A stretch of 64,000 bases of DNA from G965207125 sp965207125. Its GTDB lineage: Bacteria > Pseudomonadota > Alphaproteobacteria > Puniceispirillales > UBA1172. Of the stretch, positions 9,074-17,784 are shown one piece after another. Both the position numbers and the translations under genes were made by a program. Position 1 is the stretch's first letter. The number at the start of each line of letters is the position of its first letter. The notes under the pieces are model-generated. The model was given only the letters and a program-made list of their open reading frames with translations, made no database searches and had not been told where the DNA came from. Where the stretch lies: positions 1,488,001 to 1,552,000 of the forward strand of contig OZ242263.1 in assembly GCA_965207125.1 (NCBI GenBank). The letters are read 5' to 3'.

Positions 9074-10261
9074 ATGAATGAACAAATTGCAATTGATAAT
9101 GGTGTCGGTACTGACCTCGCGGCCCGCCTCGATCATCCTGCCGGACAGATCAGAGGCTTTGCCCTTTTCGCCCATTGTTTTACCTGTACTAAGGAAACAC
9201 TGGCGGCGGTGCGCATTGCCCAAGAACTTGCTATGCATGGAATTGGCGTTTTGCGGGTCGATTTTACCGGACTTGGACAATCTCAAGGCGCGTTTGAGGA
9301 AACCAGTTTTACGTCAAATATTAATGATTTGGTCAAGGCTGCGGAATGGCTCGAACGTGAATATGCTGCGCCACAACTGCTGATTGGGCATAGTCTTGGC
9401 GGTGCGGCGGTACTGGCAGCAGCGAGTCAAATTAAAGATATAAAGGGCGTTGCTACTGTTGGTGCACCGGCGGAACCTGCACATGTTGCTCATCTTTTCG
9501 ATGGTGCGGCTGAGGCGATTAAACGCGACGGGGTCGCCGAAGTATCTATTGGCGGCCGGGCGATACGAATCGGCAAAGGATTTGTTGATGATTTGGCAAA
9601 GCACGATCCTGCTAGCTATATTTCTAATCTTCGCGCTGATTTGCTAGTGATGCACGCGCCGCTCGATACAATTGTCGGCATAGAGAACGCTGCACAAATT
9701 TTCAGTTGGGCGAAACACCCAAAATCTTTCGTTTCTCTTGATAAAGCAGATCACCTGCTGACCGGCAAGGTAGAGGCGATGTTCGCGGCTAGAGTGATTG
9801 GTGCGTGGGCAAGCCGCTCGCTTGGGGATACTGTGGTCACAGCTAAAGAGGTTGCTGGTGTCGCTCGGGTGCGACCATCAAGCGATGGACTTTTCGCCCA
9901 TGATATTGCCGTGGGACGCCACCATTTACGCGCTGATGAGCCTATGGAGATAACGGGTGGTCTTGATACCGGCCCCGCACCTTATGACTTTCTGCTGTCG
10001 GGGCTAGGGGCTTGCACAGCGATAACTATCCGCATGTATGCCGACCGAAAAGGATGGAAGCTTGATGATTGCCACGTTAAACTCACTCATGAAAAACGCG
10101 AAGATGGTAAGGGTGGCAAACGTGATCATTTCACGCGCAGAATTAGTCTTGACGGCGAATTGGATGAGATGCAACGGAAAAAAATACTCGAGATCGCCGA
10201 AAAATGTCCGGTGCATCTCACATTAGAAAAAGGCTCAGAAGTCGTTAGTGAATTGGAATGA
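9074..10261 (+). CDS. bifunctional alpha/beta hydrolase - OsmC family protein
   Basis: A 395-residue fusion. Residues 1-250 are an alpha/beta hydrolase with nucleophile elbow GHSLGGAA (about residue 105) and a late KADHLLTGK His segment. Residues about 260-395 are an OsmC/Ohr-like domain with its two reactive cysteines, in LGACTAITIRMYA and EKCPVHLTLEKG. OsmC domains reduce organic hydroperoxides with thiols. The fusion is a known arrangement, but its physiological substrate is not established. The ATG at 9074 follows GAAGGAGA; upstream in-frame starts would overlap dctM. Its TGA overlaps the dddP ATG (ATGA), so it is translationally coupled to the DMSP lyase. It may deal with reactive products near acrylate, which is speculation. 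Confidence 0.88.
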   Translation: MNEQIAIDNGVGTDLAARLDHPAGQIRGFALFAHCFTCTKETLAAVRIAQELAMHGIGVLRVDFTGLGQSQGAFEETSFTSNINDLVKAAEWLEREYAAPQLLIGHSLGGAAVLAAASQIKDIKGVATVGAPAEPAHVAHLFDGAAEAIKRDGVAEVSIGGRAIRIGKGFVDDLAKHDPASYISNLRADLLVMHAPLDTIVGIENAAQIFSWAKHPKSFVSLDKADHLLTGKVEAMFAARVIGAWASRSLGDTVVTAKEVAGVARVRPSSDGLFAHDIAVGRHHLRADEPMEITGGLDTGPAPYDFLLSGLGACTAITIRMYADRKGWKLDDCHVKLTHEKREDGKGGKRDHFTRRISLDGELDEMQRKKILEIAEKCPVHLTLEKGSEVVSELE

Positions 10262-11592
10262 TTGCGACCACGCAAAATGATCATTATCGCGACCGTCGCA
10301 AAATAGACCCACACGCAACTCGTCCGGACGGGTCGCCTGATGATAATGATCGGATAGAAATAGGCCCGACTGCACTTGCTTTCGCTGAATGGCAAGAAGC
10401 TGGGCTAACCCCACCTGACCTCAAAACCATGCGCCGTTTTCGCCTTGATCGGATTGTCGATGGTCTCGCGCAGCGGGGGTATGATGGCGTCTTGCTGTTC
10501 GACCCCCTCAATATCCGCTATGCCAGTGACGCCACTAATATGCAACTCTGGAACACGCATAATCCATTTCGCGCATGTCTCGTTACTGCTGATGGCTATA
10601 TGGTGATGTTCGATTATAAAAATTCACCTTTTTTATGTGACTTTAATCCTCTAGTGCGTGAGGTGAGATCTGGCGCATCGATGTTCTATTTTGCTACCGG
10701 CGATCGAACCCGCGCAGCCGCAGAAAGCTTCACGGATCAAATAGATGATCTAATGCAGCAGCGCATTGGTCAGGGACGGCGGCTCGCGGTTGATAAAATC
10801 ATGGTGCATGGGTTGAAAGCACTCGAGGCCAAGGGATTCGAGGTCGCCGAAGGCGAGGAGATGATGGAACATACCCGCGCGATCAAAGGTGTGGATGAAA
10901 TTCATGCGATGCGTTGCGCTGTTTACGCTTGCGAGCAATCGGTCAAGGTGATGGAAAACGCCGCCGCCCCCGGCATGGCTGAAGATGAGATATGGTCTTA
11001 TCTTCACGCCGAAAATATCCGCCGTGGCGGTGAGTGGATCGAGACAAGATTGTTTGCATCAGGGCCGAGAACCAATCCGTGGTTTCAGGAATGTGGTCCT
11101 CGCGTGGTGCAGAATAATGAGATTGTCGCGCTCGACACCGACTTGATAGGAACATACGGAATGTGTTGCGATATATCGAGGACGTGGTTTTTAGGTGATG
11201 GCGCGCCTAGCCAAGAGATGATCGATGATTTTCGCGTGGCCTATGACCATATTATGGAAAATACTGCGCTGGTCGCCCCCGGGGTATCGTTGCGTGATTT
11301 GACCTTTAAGGGTCATCAGCTGCCGCCTTGCTATGAGAAGAGGCGTTACTCGTGTCGGTTTCACGGCGTGGGGTTGTGTGATGAGTGGCCGCTGGTCACT
11401 TATCCTGGAAACTATGTCGAGGGCGCGTTTGATTATGAGTTGCGCCCGGGCATGATGTTGTGTGTTGAGGCTCTGGTTGGGCGTGAGGACAGTGATTTCT
11501 GCATTAAGCTCGAAGATCAGCTTCTAGTGACCGAGAGCGGGGTCGAAAACCTGACGCGTTATCCGTTCGATGAAAGATTGTTGGGGAATTAA
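10258..11592 (+). CDS. dddP: DMSP lyase DddP (M24 metallopeptidase fold)
   Basis: Cleaves dimethylsulfoniopropionate to dimethyl sulfide and acrylate in the cytoplasm. The 444-residue protein has the creatinase-like N-domain with the conserved LNIRYASDATNMQLWNTHN segment, then the pita-bread domain. All iron ligands known from DddP structures are present with a constant two-residue offset: Asp293 and Asp295 (ALDTDLIG), Asp305 (CCDIS), His369 (FHGVGLC), Glu404 (CVEALVG) and Glu419 (KLEDQLL). Ordinary M24 peptidases do not share the surrounding motifs, so the call is firm. It is the last gene of the TRAP-hydrolase-dddP operon, overlapping the previous stop by four bases, and ends tail-to-tail with hpt, also with a four-base overlap. 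Confidence 0.95.
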   Translation: MIATTQNDHYRDRRKIDPHATRPDGSPDDNDRIEIGPTALAFAEWQEAGLTPPDLKTMRRFRLDRIVDGLAQRGYDGVLLFDPLNIRYASDATNMQLWNTHNPFRACLVTADGYMVMFDYKNSPFLCDFNPLVREVRSGASMFYFATGDRTRAAAESFTDQIDDLMQQRIGQGRRLAVDKIMVHGLKALEAKGFEVAEGEEMMEHTRAIKGVDEIHAMRCAVYACEQSVKVMENAAAPGMAEDEIWSYLHAENIRRGGEWIETRLFASGPRTNPWFQECGPRVVQNNEIVALDTDLIGTYGMCCDISRTWFLGDGAPSQEMIDDFRVAYDHIMENTALVAPGVSLRDLTFKGHQLPPCYEKRRYSCRFHGVGLCDEWPLVTYPGNYVEGAFDYELRPGMMLCVEALVGREDSDFCIKLEDQLLVTESGVENLTRYPFDERLLGN

Positions 11593-12134
11593 GGCGTCCG
11601 CACTTTGCCGATATGCGGCAGGTTGCGGTTGTTCTGTGCGTAATCTATGCCGTAGCCGACCACGAAAGCGTCCGGAATATCGAAACCAACCCAGTCCACC
11701 TTGACGTCTATCTCCCGACTTTTGGGTTTGTTCAGTAGGCAACAGACTTTCAGGCTTTTGGGTGTGCGGGTTTTGAGGATTCGCACCACTTGCGCCAGAG
11801 TATAGCCGGTATCTATGATATCCTCGACCACCAACACATCTATATTCCTGATGCTGGCATCAAGGTCTTTGAGGATTCGGACTTCATGGCTTGATTTTAT
11901 CGCGTTACCATAGCTGGACACGGTCATGAAATCGACCTCGAGCGGTAAGTCAAGGCGGCGCACTAGATCGGCGATAAACATAAATGATCCACGCAATAGC
12001 CCGATCACTACTAATTTGTCAGTCTTAGCGTAATGCTGGTTGATTTCGCGTGCGAGTGCGCTGACCCTCGCGGCGATTTCGCTCTCAGGTAAGAGAATAT
12101 CTATTTCATAGTCGGGTTTGGGGTCAGGAGGCAT
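11589..12134 (-). CDS. hpt: hypoxanthine phosphoribosyltransferase
   Basis: A 181-residue purine salvage enzyme that joins hypoxanthine (or guanine) to PRPP. The type I phosphoribosyltransferase PRPP loop is visible as VLVVEDIIDTGYT (about residue 100), preceded by VIGLLRGSFMFIADLVRR, and followed by the DWVGFDIPDAFVVGYG base-binding segment typical of HGPRTases. Length and order are normal. It is convergent with dddP, overlapping by four bases, with no visible terminator between them. Confidence 0.92.
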   Translation of the reverse strand: MPPDPKPDYEIDILLPESEIAARVSALAREINQHYAKTDKLVVIGLLRGSFMFIADLVRRLDLPLEVDFMTVSSYGNAIKSSHEVRILKDLDASIRNIDVLVVEDIIDTGYTLAQVVRILKTRTPKSLKVCCLLNKPKSREIDVKVDWVGFDIPDAFVVGYGIDYAQNNRNLPHIGKVRTP

Positions 12135-12150
12135 GGTGATTAGTGAAAGA

Positions 12151-12513
12151 TTACGGTGGGGCTATTCTATCAAATGTTTCTCGTGCGTAAAGCGGCGATT
12201 TTCTGCAAATCACCCTTAATCTTTTTATCTCGGATTCAATGGTAGCAATGATCTCGTCCTTATCAGCTTTGAGCCACTCATGGCGTCCACTAAAACTATT
12301 ATGGATGTGAGTTTCTACCGCCCTGTTGTAATGTGGCGTCTTTTTCTCACAATTCTCTATCTTGGCCCTACTAAAGTAACACCTATTCAAATATGCATCA
12401 CTAAAGTTACATTTCTCCAGTTCTGCGTTAGAAAAACTAGTTTTTTTAAATATCGATCGGTTAAAAAAGCCGTTGGATAATTTTGTATCACTTAAATCAA
12501 GGTCGCGTCGCCG
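12151..12513 (-). pseudogene. pentapeptide-repeat protein remnant, 5' end missing
   Basis: Directly after, and in the same frame as, the gabD stop codon, the minus strand reads 120 residues. They begin with about ten pentapeptide repeats (DLDLS DTKLS NGFFN..., then SFSNA ELEKC NFSDA YLNRC YFSRA KIENC) and end with a charged tail and TAA at 12151. No start codon precedes the repeats; the first usable one (TTG at 12390) is already inside the array. The repeats would form a right-handed beta-helix. The gene appears to have lost its beginning when the gabD end was joined to it. Its AT-rich composition differs from gabD. Confidence 0.65.
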
Positions 12514-13962
12514 CTATACCTCGCCGAGGCAGACGTATTTTAACTCAAGATAGTCATCTATTCCATAACGACTACCCTCACGGCCGATGCCCGATTGTTT
12601 CACGCCGCCAAACGGCCCGATCTCATTCGAGAAAATGCCTGTGTTCACCGAAACAATTCCGTATTCAAGACGTTCAGCAACACGCCAGACCCGAGATAGA
12701 TCACGTGCGAAAAAATATGCCGCCAGACCAAATATCGTATCATTTGCCATCGCCACAACTTCATCTTCGGTTTTGAAACGGAATAACGGTGCGACCGGCC
12801 CGAACGTTTCTTCACGAAATATCGCCATATCTGTGGTCATCTCTGTCAGCACCGTGGGTTCATAAAAAGTCGATCCTAATGCATGCGCCTTGCCACCGAT
12901 GATCGCATTAGCGCCTCCCGCGAGAGCGTCCGACACGTGACGTTTAACTTTATCCAAGGCTTGATTGTCGATGAGTGGTCCCATGGTCACGCCGTCTTCT
13001 GCGCCATTGCCGAGTTTCATCTTTGCAACCTCAGCCGCCATCGCTTCAGCAAATTGATCGTAAATCGCGTCTTGGACAAAAATCCGATTCGCGCAGACGC
13101 AAGTCTGTCCTGCGTTGCGGAATTTTGACGATAGAGATTCGCGCACCGCGACTTCAATATCAGCGTCATCAAAGACGATCAATGGCGCATTGCCCCCTAA
13201 CTCAAGGCTTACCTTTTTGATTGTATCAGATGATTGCCGCATCAGAATTCGCCCAACTTCGGTTGAACCCGTAAAGGTAATCTTGCGAATGTCAGGATGT
13301 GTTGTCAGTTCGAGCCCAATGCTTTTCGCATCCTTGCCGGGAATAATGTTAATCACTCCCGCTGGAATTCCGGCACGCTCGGCCAATTCTGCTAGTGCAA
13401 GTGCTGATAGCGGCGTCTCGCTAGCGGGTTTCACAATTCCTGCGCACCCCGCGGCCAGACCGGGTCCAATTTTACGTGTGATCATCGCATTTGGAAAATT
13501 CCACGGCGTGATCGCTGCGAAAACCCCCACAGGCTGTTTGAGCACCATCAAACGTTTATCAGATTGGTGTGGCATCGGAATATCGCCGGTTATGCGACGA
13601 CCTTCTTCGGCAAACCAATCGATGAATGAGGCCCCATAAGCAATCTCACCACGAGCTTCAGCCAGAGGCTTGCCCATCTCGGCAGTCAGAATTTGTGCAA
13701 GATCTTCTTGATTGGCCATGATTAGATCGAACCATCGCCGCATCATCAAGGCGCGTTCTTTTGCGGTTATTGCCGCCCATTTCTTCTGAGCTGGCACGGC
13801 CGCTTCAATCGCTTTTGTTACGCTCGATGCGGGATGATTGGCGACCTCGGCGATCACCTTACCAGTTGCCGGATTACGCACCGGAAACTTTTTATCCGCA
13901 CCAACCCACTCACCATCGATATAAGCATCAGTCTTGAGCAGTGACTTATCAGACAGATTCAT
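12514..13962 (-). CDS. gabD: succinate-semialdehyde dehydrogenase (NADP+)
   Basis: A 482-residue ALDH of the GabD type, oxidising succinate semialdehyde to succinate. The catalytic Cys288 lies in NAGQTCVCANR and Glu254 in SLELGGNAPLIV. ITPWNFP, FTGSTEVG and EETFGPVAPLFRF are intact, and the C-terminus GREGSRYGIDDYLELKYVCLG is the usual GabD ending. The second Cys two residues after the nucleophile is characteristic of GabD. Related aldehydes such as glutarate semialdehyde or malonate semialdehyde cannot be excluded. The gene is followed without gap by the pentapeptide remnant and preceded by sodB 31 bases upstream, possibly co-transcribed with it. Confidence 0.88.
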   Translation of the reverse strand: MNLSDKSLLKTDAYIDGEWVGADKKFPVRNPATGKVIAEVANHPASSVTKAIEAAVPAQKKWAAITAKERALMMRRWFDLIMANQEDLAQILTAEMGKPLAEARGEIAYGASFIDWFAEEGRRITGDIPMPHQSDKRLMVLKQPVGVFAAITPWNFPNAMITRKIGPGLAAGCAGIVKPASETPLSALALAELAERAGIPAGVINIIPGKDAKSIGLELTTHPDIRKITFTGSTEVGRILMRQSSDTIKKVSLELGGNAPLIVFDDADIEVAVRESLSSKFRNAGQTCVCANRIFVQDAIYDQFAEAMAAEVAKMKLGNGAEDGVTMGPLIDNQALDKVKRHVSDALAGGANAIIGGKAHALGSTFYEPTVLTEMTTDMAIFREETFGPVAPLFRFKTEDEVVAMANDTIFGLAAYFFARDLSRVWRVAERLEYGIVSVNTGIFSNEIGPFGGVKQSGIGREGSRYGIDDYLELKYVCLGEV

Positions 13963-13993
13963 GATGAGATTCTCCCGAATTTATATGTGGAAA

Positions 13994-14593
13994 TTACATG
14001 CGGCTTGCGACGTTTTCCCAATCCACCAGATTATCGAGAAAATTGGTCAGATAGGCCGGACGCTTGTTACGAAAATCGATATAATACGAATGCTCCCACA
14101 CATCACAGCCCAGCAAGGCCGTTTGTTTATAGCATAGCGGATTAACGCCGTTTTCAGTTTTAGTCACCTTGAGCGAGCCGTCTTGTAGCTTCACCAGCCA
14201 GCACCAGCCTGAACCGAATTGCGTAGCTCCTGCAGTTGCAAAATCCTGCTTGAATTTCTCTATTGAACCGAAATTTTCGATCAGTGCTTTTTCAAGTTCA
14301 GACGGCATTGATCTATTTTTTGGTCCCATCATCTGCCAGAATTGGGTATGATTCCAGTGCTGGGAGGCGTTGTTAAACAGCCCCGATTGCACGGACGCAT
14401 CTTTTTGCCAAGTCCTAACCACTGTTTCTGCGAGGGCTTTGCCCTCAAGGCCTGAGCCTTCGAGCAGTTTGTTGCCGTTATCGACATAAGCCTTATGGTG
14501 TAGATCGTGATGATATTCGAGAGTTTCGCGGCTCATGCCCCCAGCAGCCAGCGCATCATGTGAATAGGGAAGATCGGGAAGAGAGAACGACAT
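13994..14593 (-). CDS. sodB: superoxide dismutase (Fe-type)
   Basis: A 199-residue cytoplasmic Fe/Mn superoxide dismutase. The metal ligands are visible: His28 (LEYHHDLHH), His82 (HWNHTQFW), Asp164 and His168 (CDVWEHSYY). Gln78 in NNASQHW occupies the position that favours iron. A GGAGG ribosome-binding site lies at about 14602-14606 before the ATG. Length and all signatures are normal. It is the first gene of a possible sodB-gabD unit. Confidence 0.95.
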   Translation of the reverse strand: MSFSLPDLPYSHDALAAGGMSRETLEYHHDLHHKAYVDNGNKLLEGSGLEGKALAETVVRTWQKDASVQSGLFNNASQHWNHTQFWQMMGPKNRSMPSELEKALIENFGSIEKFKQDFATAGATQFGSGWCWLVKLQDGSLKVTKTENGVNPLCYKQTALLGCDVWEHSYYIDFRNKRPAYLTNFLDNLVDWENVASRM

Positions 14594-14786
14594 AATATGC
14601 CTCCTTGGTGAGATTGATTTGCACGAGGGGTACTATCCACCCCTCCCATGTTTCTTTTTCACAATAAACTACTCGGCGGTGAGAAAAAAGAAAATATCCA
14701 CCAAATTACCACAATGCCGCGCTGTTTTTGCCATTTTTTGTCTCTAAACGTCAATCAACGTTCATGATTCAAAGGAGGATGAGCCA

Positions 14787-15007
14787 ATGCCTATTTTGCT
14801 CACCGTATTTTTTCTGCTCGCCGCGACGTCTGAGCCGGCGAATCAATTCGCTCGCCACAGCAACGGCATCGATGAATATAAGCTGGTCACAAAAAAACCT
14901 GCGAGAGCGGTGTACATGCATCAGGTTACGCACTCGCACCCTTCGGCTCAGTCGTGCTGAAGCAAGTCAATCAGGATAGAACGGTGGGCGATGTTTGCGT
15001 TGACTGA
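14787..15007 (+). CDS. small secreted protein, requires -1 frameshift at A7 (73 aa)
   Basis: A perfect AAAGGAGG (14771-14778) precedes the ATG at 14787. Frame zero starts with a short signal-like sequence (MPILLTVFFLLAATSEPA) and continues to KLVTKK, then loses sense and stops at 14958-14960 (57 aa). A -1 step at A7 (14891-14897) instead yields TCESGVHASGYALAPFGSVV and ends KQVNQDRTVGDVCVD at TGA 15005-15007. This second half has protein-like composition and one Cys near each end, which fits a disulfide. In the zero frame the run is read A AAA AAA, the classic bacterial slippery heptamer. So this is either programmed frameshifting, a real mutation, or a base-call error in the homopolymer. Function unknown; probably periplasmic. 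Confidence 0.5.
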
Positions 15008-15022
15008 ATGAGCAGTCAATGA

Positions 15023-16243
15023 TCAGTCATTATCTGGACTCACCATCCGTCGGACCCGTGAGCGCAAAGCATTAAGGCGAATAAAGCCATTGGCGTCACT
15101 TTGGCTGTAATCGGCGGTGCCATCCTCAAAAGTGACCAGATCAGGTTGATAGAGAGATTTTGGTGCTTTTCTGCCGGTCACGATCACATTGCCTTTATAG
15201 AGTTTTAACCGCACCATCCCTGTGACATTGTCCTGACTAGCATCTATAGCGTGTTGTAGCATCTCGCGTTCAGGATCGAACCAGAAGCCGTTATAGACCA
15301 GTTCGGCATAGCGCGGCATCAGCGTATCCTTGGCGTGCCCCGCGTTGCGGTCAAGCGTGATTGATTCCATCGCGCGTCGCGCCTTGAGTAAAATCGTCCC
15401 GCCGGGTGTTTCGTAGATTCCCCGCGATTTCATTCCAACAAAGCGGTTTTCAACCAGATCAACCCGTCCGATCCCGTTTTGCCCGCCAAGACGGTTAAGC
15501 TCGGTTAGAAGTGCAGCGGGGGTTAGGGTTTTGCCGTTGATTGCCACCGGATCGCCCTGGTGAAAATCAAGACTGATCTCAGTCACTTTGTCAGGGGCTT
15601 CCATCGGCGAGGCCGTACGGGAGTAGATATATTCCTCGGGTTCAATCCATGGATCTTCAAGCACCTTACCTTCCGCTGAAATATGCAGCAAATTGGCATC
15701 AACGCTGAAGGGTGCTTCGCCCCGCTTGTCGCGCGGGATCGGAATCTGCCGGGCTTCGGCGTATTCAATCATCTTACCGCGCGAGGTCAAATCCCATTCA
15801 CGCCATGGCGCGATTACCTTGATTTCAGGGGCGAGGGCATAATAGCCGAGTTCAAACCTCACCTGATCATTGCCTTTACCGGTTGCGCCATGGCTGACGG
15901 CCTCCGCTCCGACCTCTTCTGCAATTTCTATTTGCCGCTTGGCAATCAGCGGACGAGCGATCGCTGTTCCTAGCAGATACTCGCCTTCGTATAAAGCGTT
16001 GGCACGAAACATCGGGAACACGTAATCACGGACGAACTCTTCACGCAAATCCTCGATATAAATCTCTTTAATGCCCATGGCTTCGGCTTTAGTGCGTGCC
16101 ATTTCTACATCGTCACCTTGCCCGATATCGGCGGTGAAAGTGACGACTTCAGCCTGTTTTTCATCTTGAAGCCAGCGCAGAATTACCGATGTGTCTAGCC
16201 CTCCTGAATAGGCGAGGACGATTTTTTTTGCTATCGATGTCAT
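15023..16243 (-). CDS. argG: argininosuccinate synthase
   Basis: A 406-residue enzyme joining citrulline and aspartate, with ATP, in arginine synthesis. The N-terminal ATP-binding P-loop AYSGGLDTS is at about residue 11; EVGAEAVSHGATGKGNDQVR and KTLTPAALLTELNRLGG follow in the usual order. I start at the ATG at 16243 (MTSIAKKIVLAYSGG) because the family begins there; a longer open frame upstream adds 47 unlikely residues. It is divergent from the pterin dehydratase gene. Confidence 0.95.
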   Translation of the reverse strand: MTSIAKKIVLAYSGGLDTSVILRWLQDEKQAEVVTFTADIGQGDDVEMARTKAEAMGIKEIYIEDLREEFVRDYVFPMFRANALYEGEYLLGTAIARPLIAKRQIEIAEEVGAEAVSHGATGKGNDQVRFELGYYALAPEIKVIAPWREWDLTSRGKMIEYAEARQIPIPRDKRGEAPFSVDANLLHISAEGKVLEDPWIEPEEYIYSRTASPMEAPDKVTEISLDFHQGDPVAINGKTLTPAALLTELNRLGGQNGIGRVDLVENRFVGMKSRGIYETPGGTILLKARRAMESITLDRNAGHAKDTLMPRYAELVYNGFWFDPEREMLQHAIDASQDNVTGMVRLKLYKGNVIVTGRKAPKSLYQPDLVTFEDGTADYSQSDANGFIRLNALRSRVRRMVSPDND

Positions 16244-16295
16244 AGGTGATATATAGATGAACTGAGGTTTTGAGGCAAGAATAACCGGAGAAAAA

Positions 16296-16601
16296 ATGTC
16301 CGCAATTCTCACCGATTCTGCACTTGAGGAAGCCCTCGCGACCCTTGCCGATTGGCAGGTTGAGCGCGAACGCACTGTGATCACACGTCATTTTACCTTT
16401 AGCACCTTCCGCGAGGCGTTTGGCTTTATGACCGAGGTTGCGCTTTTGGCTGAACGCTGTGACCATCATCCTGAATGGTATAACTTCTATCGCATGGTCA
16501 CGATTACTTTGATCAGCCAAGACGTTGGCGGGATTACCAAGAGGGATATCACCATGGCCAAAACCATCGATAAAATCTCTGCACGGTTTCTATCAGAATG
16601 A
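16296..16601 (+). CDS. phhB: pterin-4a-carbinolamine dehydratase
   Basis: A 101-residue protein of the PCD/DCoH family, which dehydrates 4a-hydroxytetrahydropterin. The active-site motif is seen as ERCDHHPEWYNFYRMVTITL, with the paired His residues and the conserved Pro-Glu-Trp. Length is normal. The gene overlaps the next one by four bases (ATGA). No aromatic amino acid hydroxylase is in the window, so the pterin-using partner is unknown here. Confidence 0.92.
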   Translation: MSAILTDSALEEALATLADWQVERERTVITRHFTFSTFREAFGFMTEVALLAERCDHHPEWYNFYRMVTITLISQDVGGITKRDITMAKTIDKISARFLSE

Positions 16602-17158
16602 CGAAGGGTTATGCGGCTATAGGCGTTGAGGGCGGTAGCAAGGCGCGCAATATCGGTGCGGTGTTGCGCACAGCGCACGCTTTTGATGCTGCTTTTGTTT
16701 TTTTAGTCGCCTCACGATTCAGCAAGCGTGAAGTCATGCAAAGTGACACCTCCAAGTCTATCAACCAGAGACCGCTTTATCTTTTCGATACTTCGCGTGA
16801 CCTAGCTTTGCCGCAAGGATGTCAGCTGGTTGGGGTTGAGATGACCGAAGACGCTGGCGATTTGCCGAGTTTTCATCATCCGCGTATGGCGGCGTATATT
16901 CTTGGCTCTGAGCGGATGGGGTTGAGCGATGAGATGATTTCATTATGCGATCATGTGATTAAAATTCCGACGCAATTCTCGCTTAATCTGGCTGTCACTG
17001 GCGCGTTGGTGTTGTATGACCGCCTGCAGTCGCTTGGGCGTTTTGCGCCAAGACCGATGATGCCAGGGGCTGCTGATAACACAACCATCACCCCTGATTT
17101 TGGCAAACCGCTATGGCACAAGAAGCACGCGCGGAAAAACCAATCATTTAATGATTGA
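16598..17158 (+). CDS. RNA 2'-O-methyltransferase, TrmH/SpoU family
   Basis: A 186-residue SPOUT-class methyltransferase, probably acting on tRNA or rRNA. The trefoil-knot motifs are present: NIGAVLRTAHAFDAAFVFLV (motif 1), YILGSERMGLSDEMISLCD (motif 2) and IKIPTQFSLNLAVTGALVLY (motif 3). No extra RNA-binding domain is attached. The precise target nucleotide cannot be read from sequence. It is coupled to phhB by an ATGA overlap. A CAATCATT palindrome covers the stop codon (17141-17157). Confidence 0.88.
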   Translation: MTKGYAAIGVEGGSKARNIGAVLRTAHAFDAAFVFLVASRFSKREVMQSDTSKSINQRPLYLFDTSRDLALPQGCQLVGVEMTEDAGDLPSFHHPRMAAYILGSERMGLSDEMISLCDHVIKIPTQFSLNLAVTGALVLYDRLQSLGRFAPRPMMPGAADNTTITPDFGKPLWHKKHARKNQSFND

Positions 17159-17247
17159 TTGACAGGATGATTTTTGAGATTGTGACGGGGGCGTCCCTCA
17201 TGGATAAAATCCCACGCGTTTTTTGAGAAAAGGTGAATTTGATAATC

Positions 17248-17784
17248 ATGGTGTTTCACAGTCTTATACATAAAAAGAGAGCGTTTGCGTTGATTTTGGC
17301 GGCTCTAGTGCTCGCGTGGCCGATGGTTTCGCACGCTGCAGACGGCAAGGCGATCAGCAGCCACGGACAATGGACAGCGTACGAGACAGGAAGTAGTGCG
17401 AAAAAAACCTGTTTTATTTCAAGCGAGCCAACTAAATTAAAAGGTGATTACAACCGCAACAACCGCGACCAAACTCGTGTTTATGTCACGCATGGGCCAA
17501 AAAAATCAGATCGTGATGTCGTAAGCAGTTTCGCCGGATACCGATTCAAAGACCAAGAGGACGTCTTCTTCAATATCGATGGGCAAAAATTCACCCTTTA
17601 TAGCAGTGATAGTTATGCTTGGGCTACACCTGACCTTGATCAAATTCTGGTCAAAGAGATGAAACGCGGGCGTAGTTTGACGGTTACCGGTGTTTCGAGC
17701 AGAGGCAACACCACGATAGATATTTACTCGCTTACAGGATTTACCGCCGCCTATAACGTGATCGGTAAAAGTTGCCCGAAATGA
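17248..17784 (+). CDS. IalB-like (invasion associated locus B) periplasmic protein
   Basis: A 178-residue exported protein with a signal peptide (KKRAFALILAALVLAWP..., likely cut after SHA). The mature part follows the IalB family pattern: W-T-x-Y with an early Cys (KKTCFISSEP), the phrase VFFNIDGQKFTLYS, AWATPDLDQILVKEMKRG, and a final Cys (GKSCPK) that probably pairs with the first. IalB-type proteins are common in free-living alphaproteobacteria and their exact role is unknown. I prefer the ATG at 17248 over the GTG at 17233, which sits within the AAGGTGA ribosome-binding site. It overlaps the rlmN start by four bases. Confidence 0.82.
   Translation: MVFHSLIHKKRAFALILAALVLAWPMVSHAADGKAISSHGQWTAYETGSSAKKTCFISSEPTKLKGDYNRNNRDQTRVYVTHGPKKSDRDVVSSFAGYRFKDQEDVFFNIDGQKFTLYSSDSYAWATPDLDQILVKEMKRGRSLTVTGVSSRGNTTIDIYSLTGFTAAYNVIGKSCPK

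Noticed and set aside
14728..14979. 83-codon frame overlapping the small secreted protein
   Set aside because: Its composition (many Arg, Ser, Cys) looks like a shadow frame, and the strong ribosome-binding site belongs to the ATG at 14787.
17141..17157. CAATCATT-T-AATGATTG palindrome over the TrmH-family stop codon
   Set aside because: A clean 8-base inverted repeat, but with one-base spacing, no T-run and no matching copy elsewhere that I noticed; probably chance.
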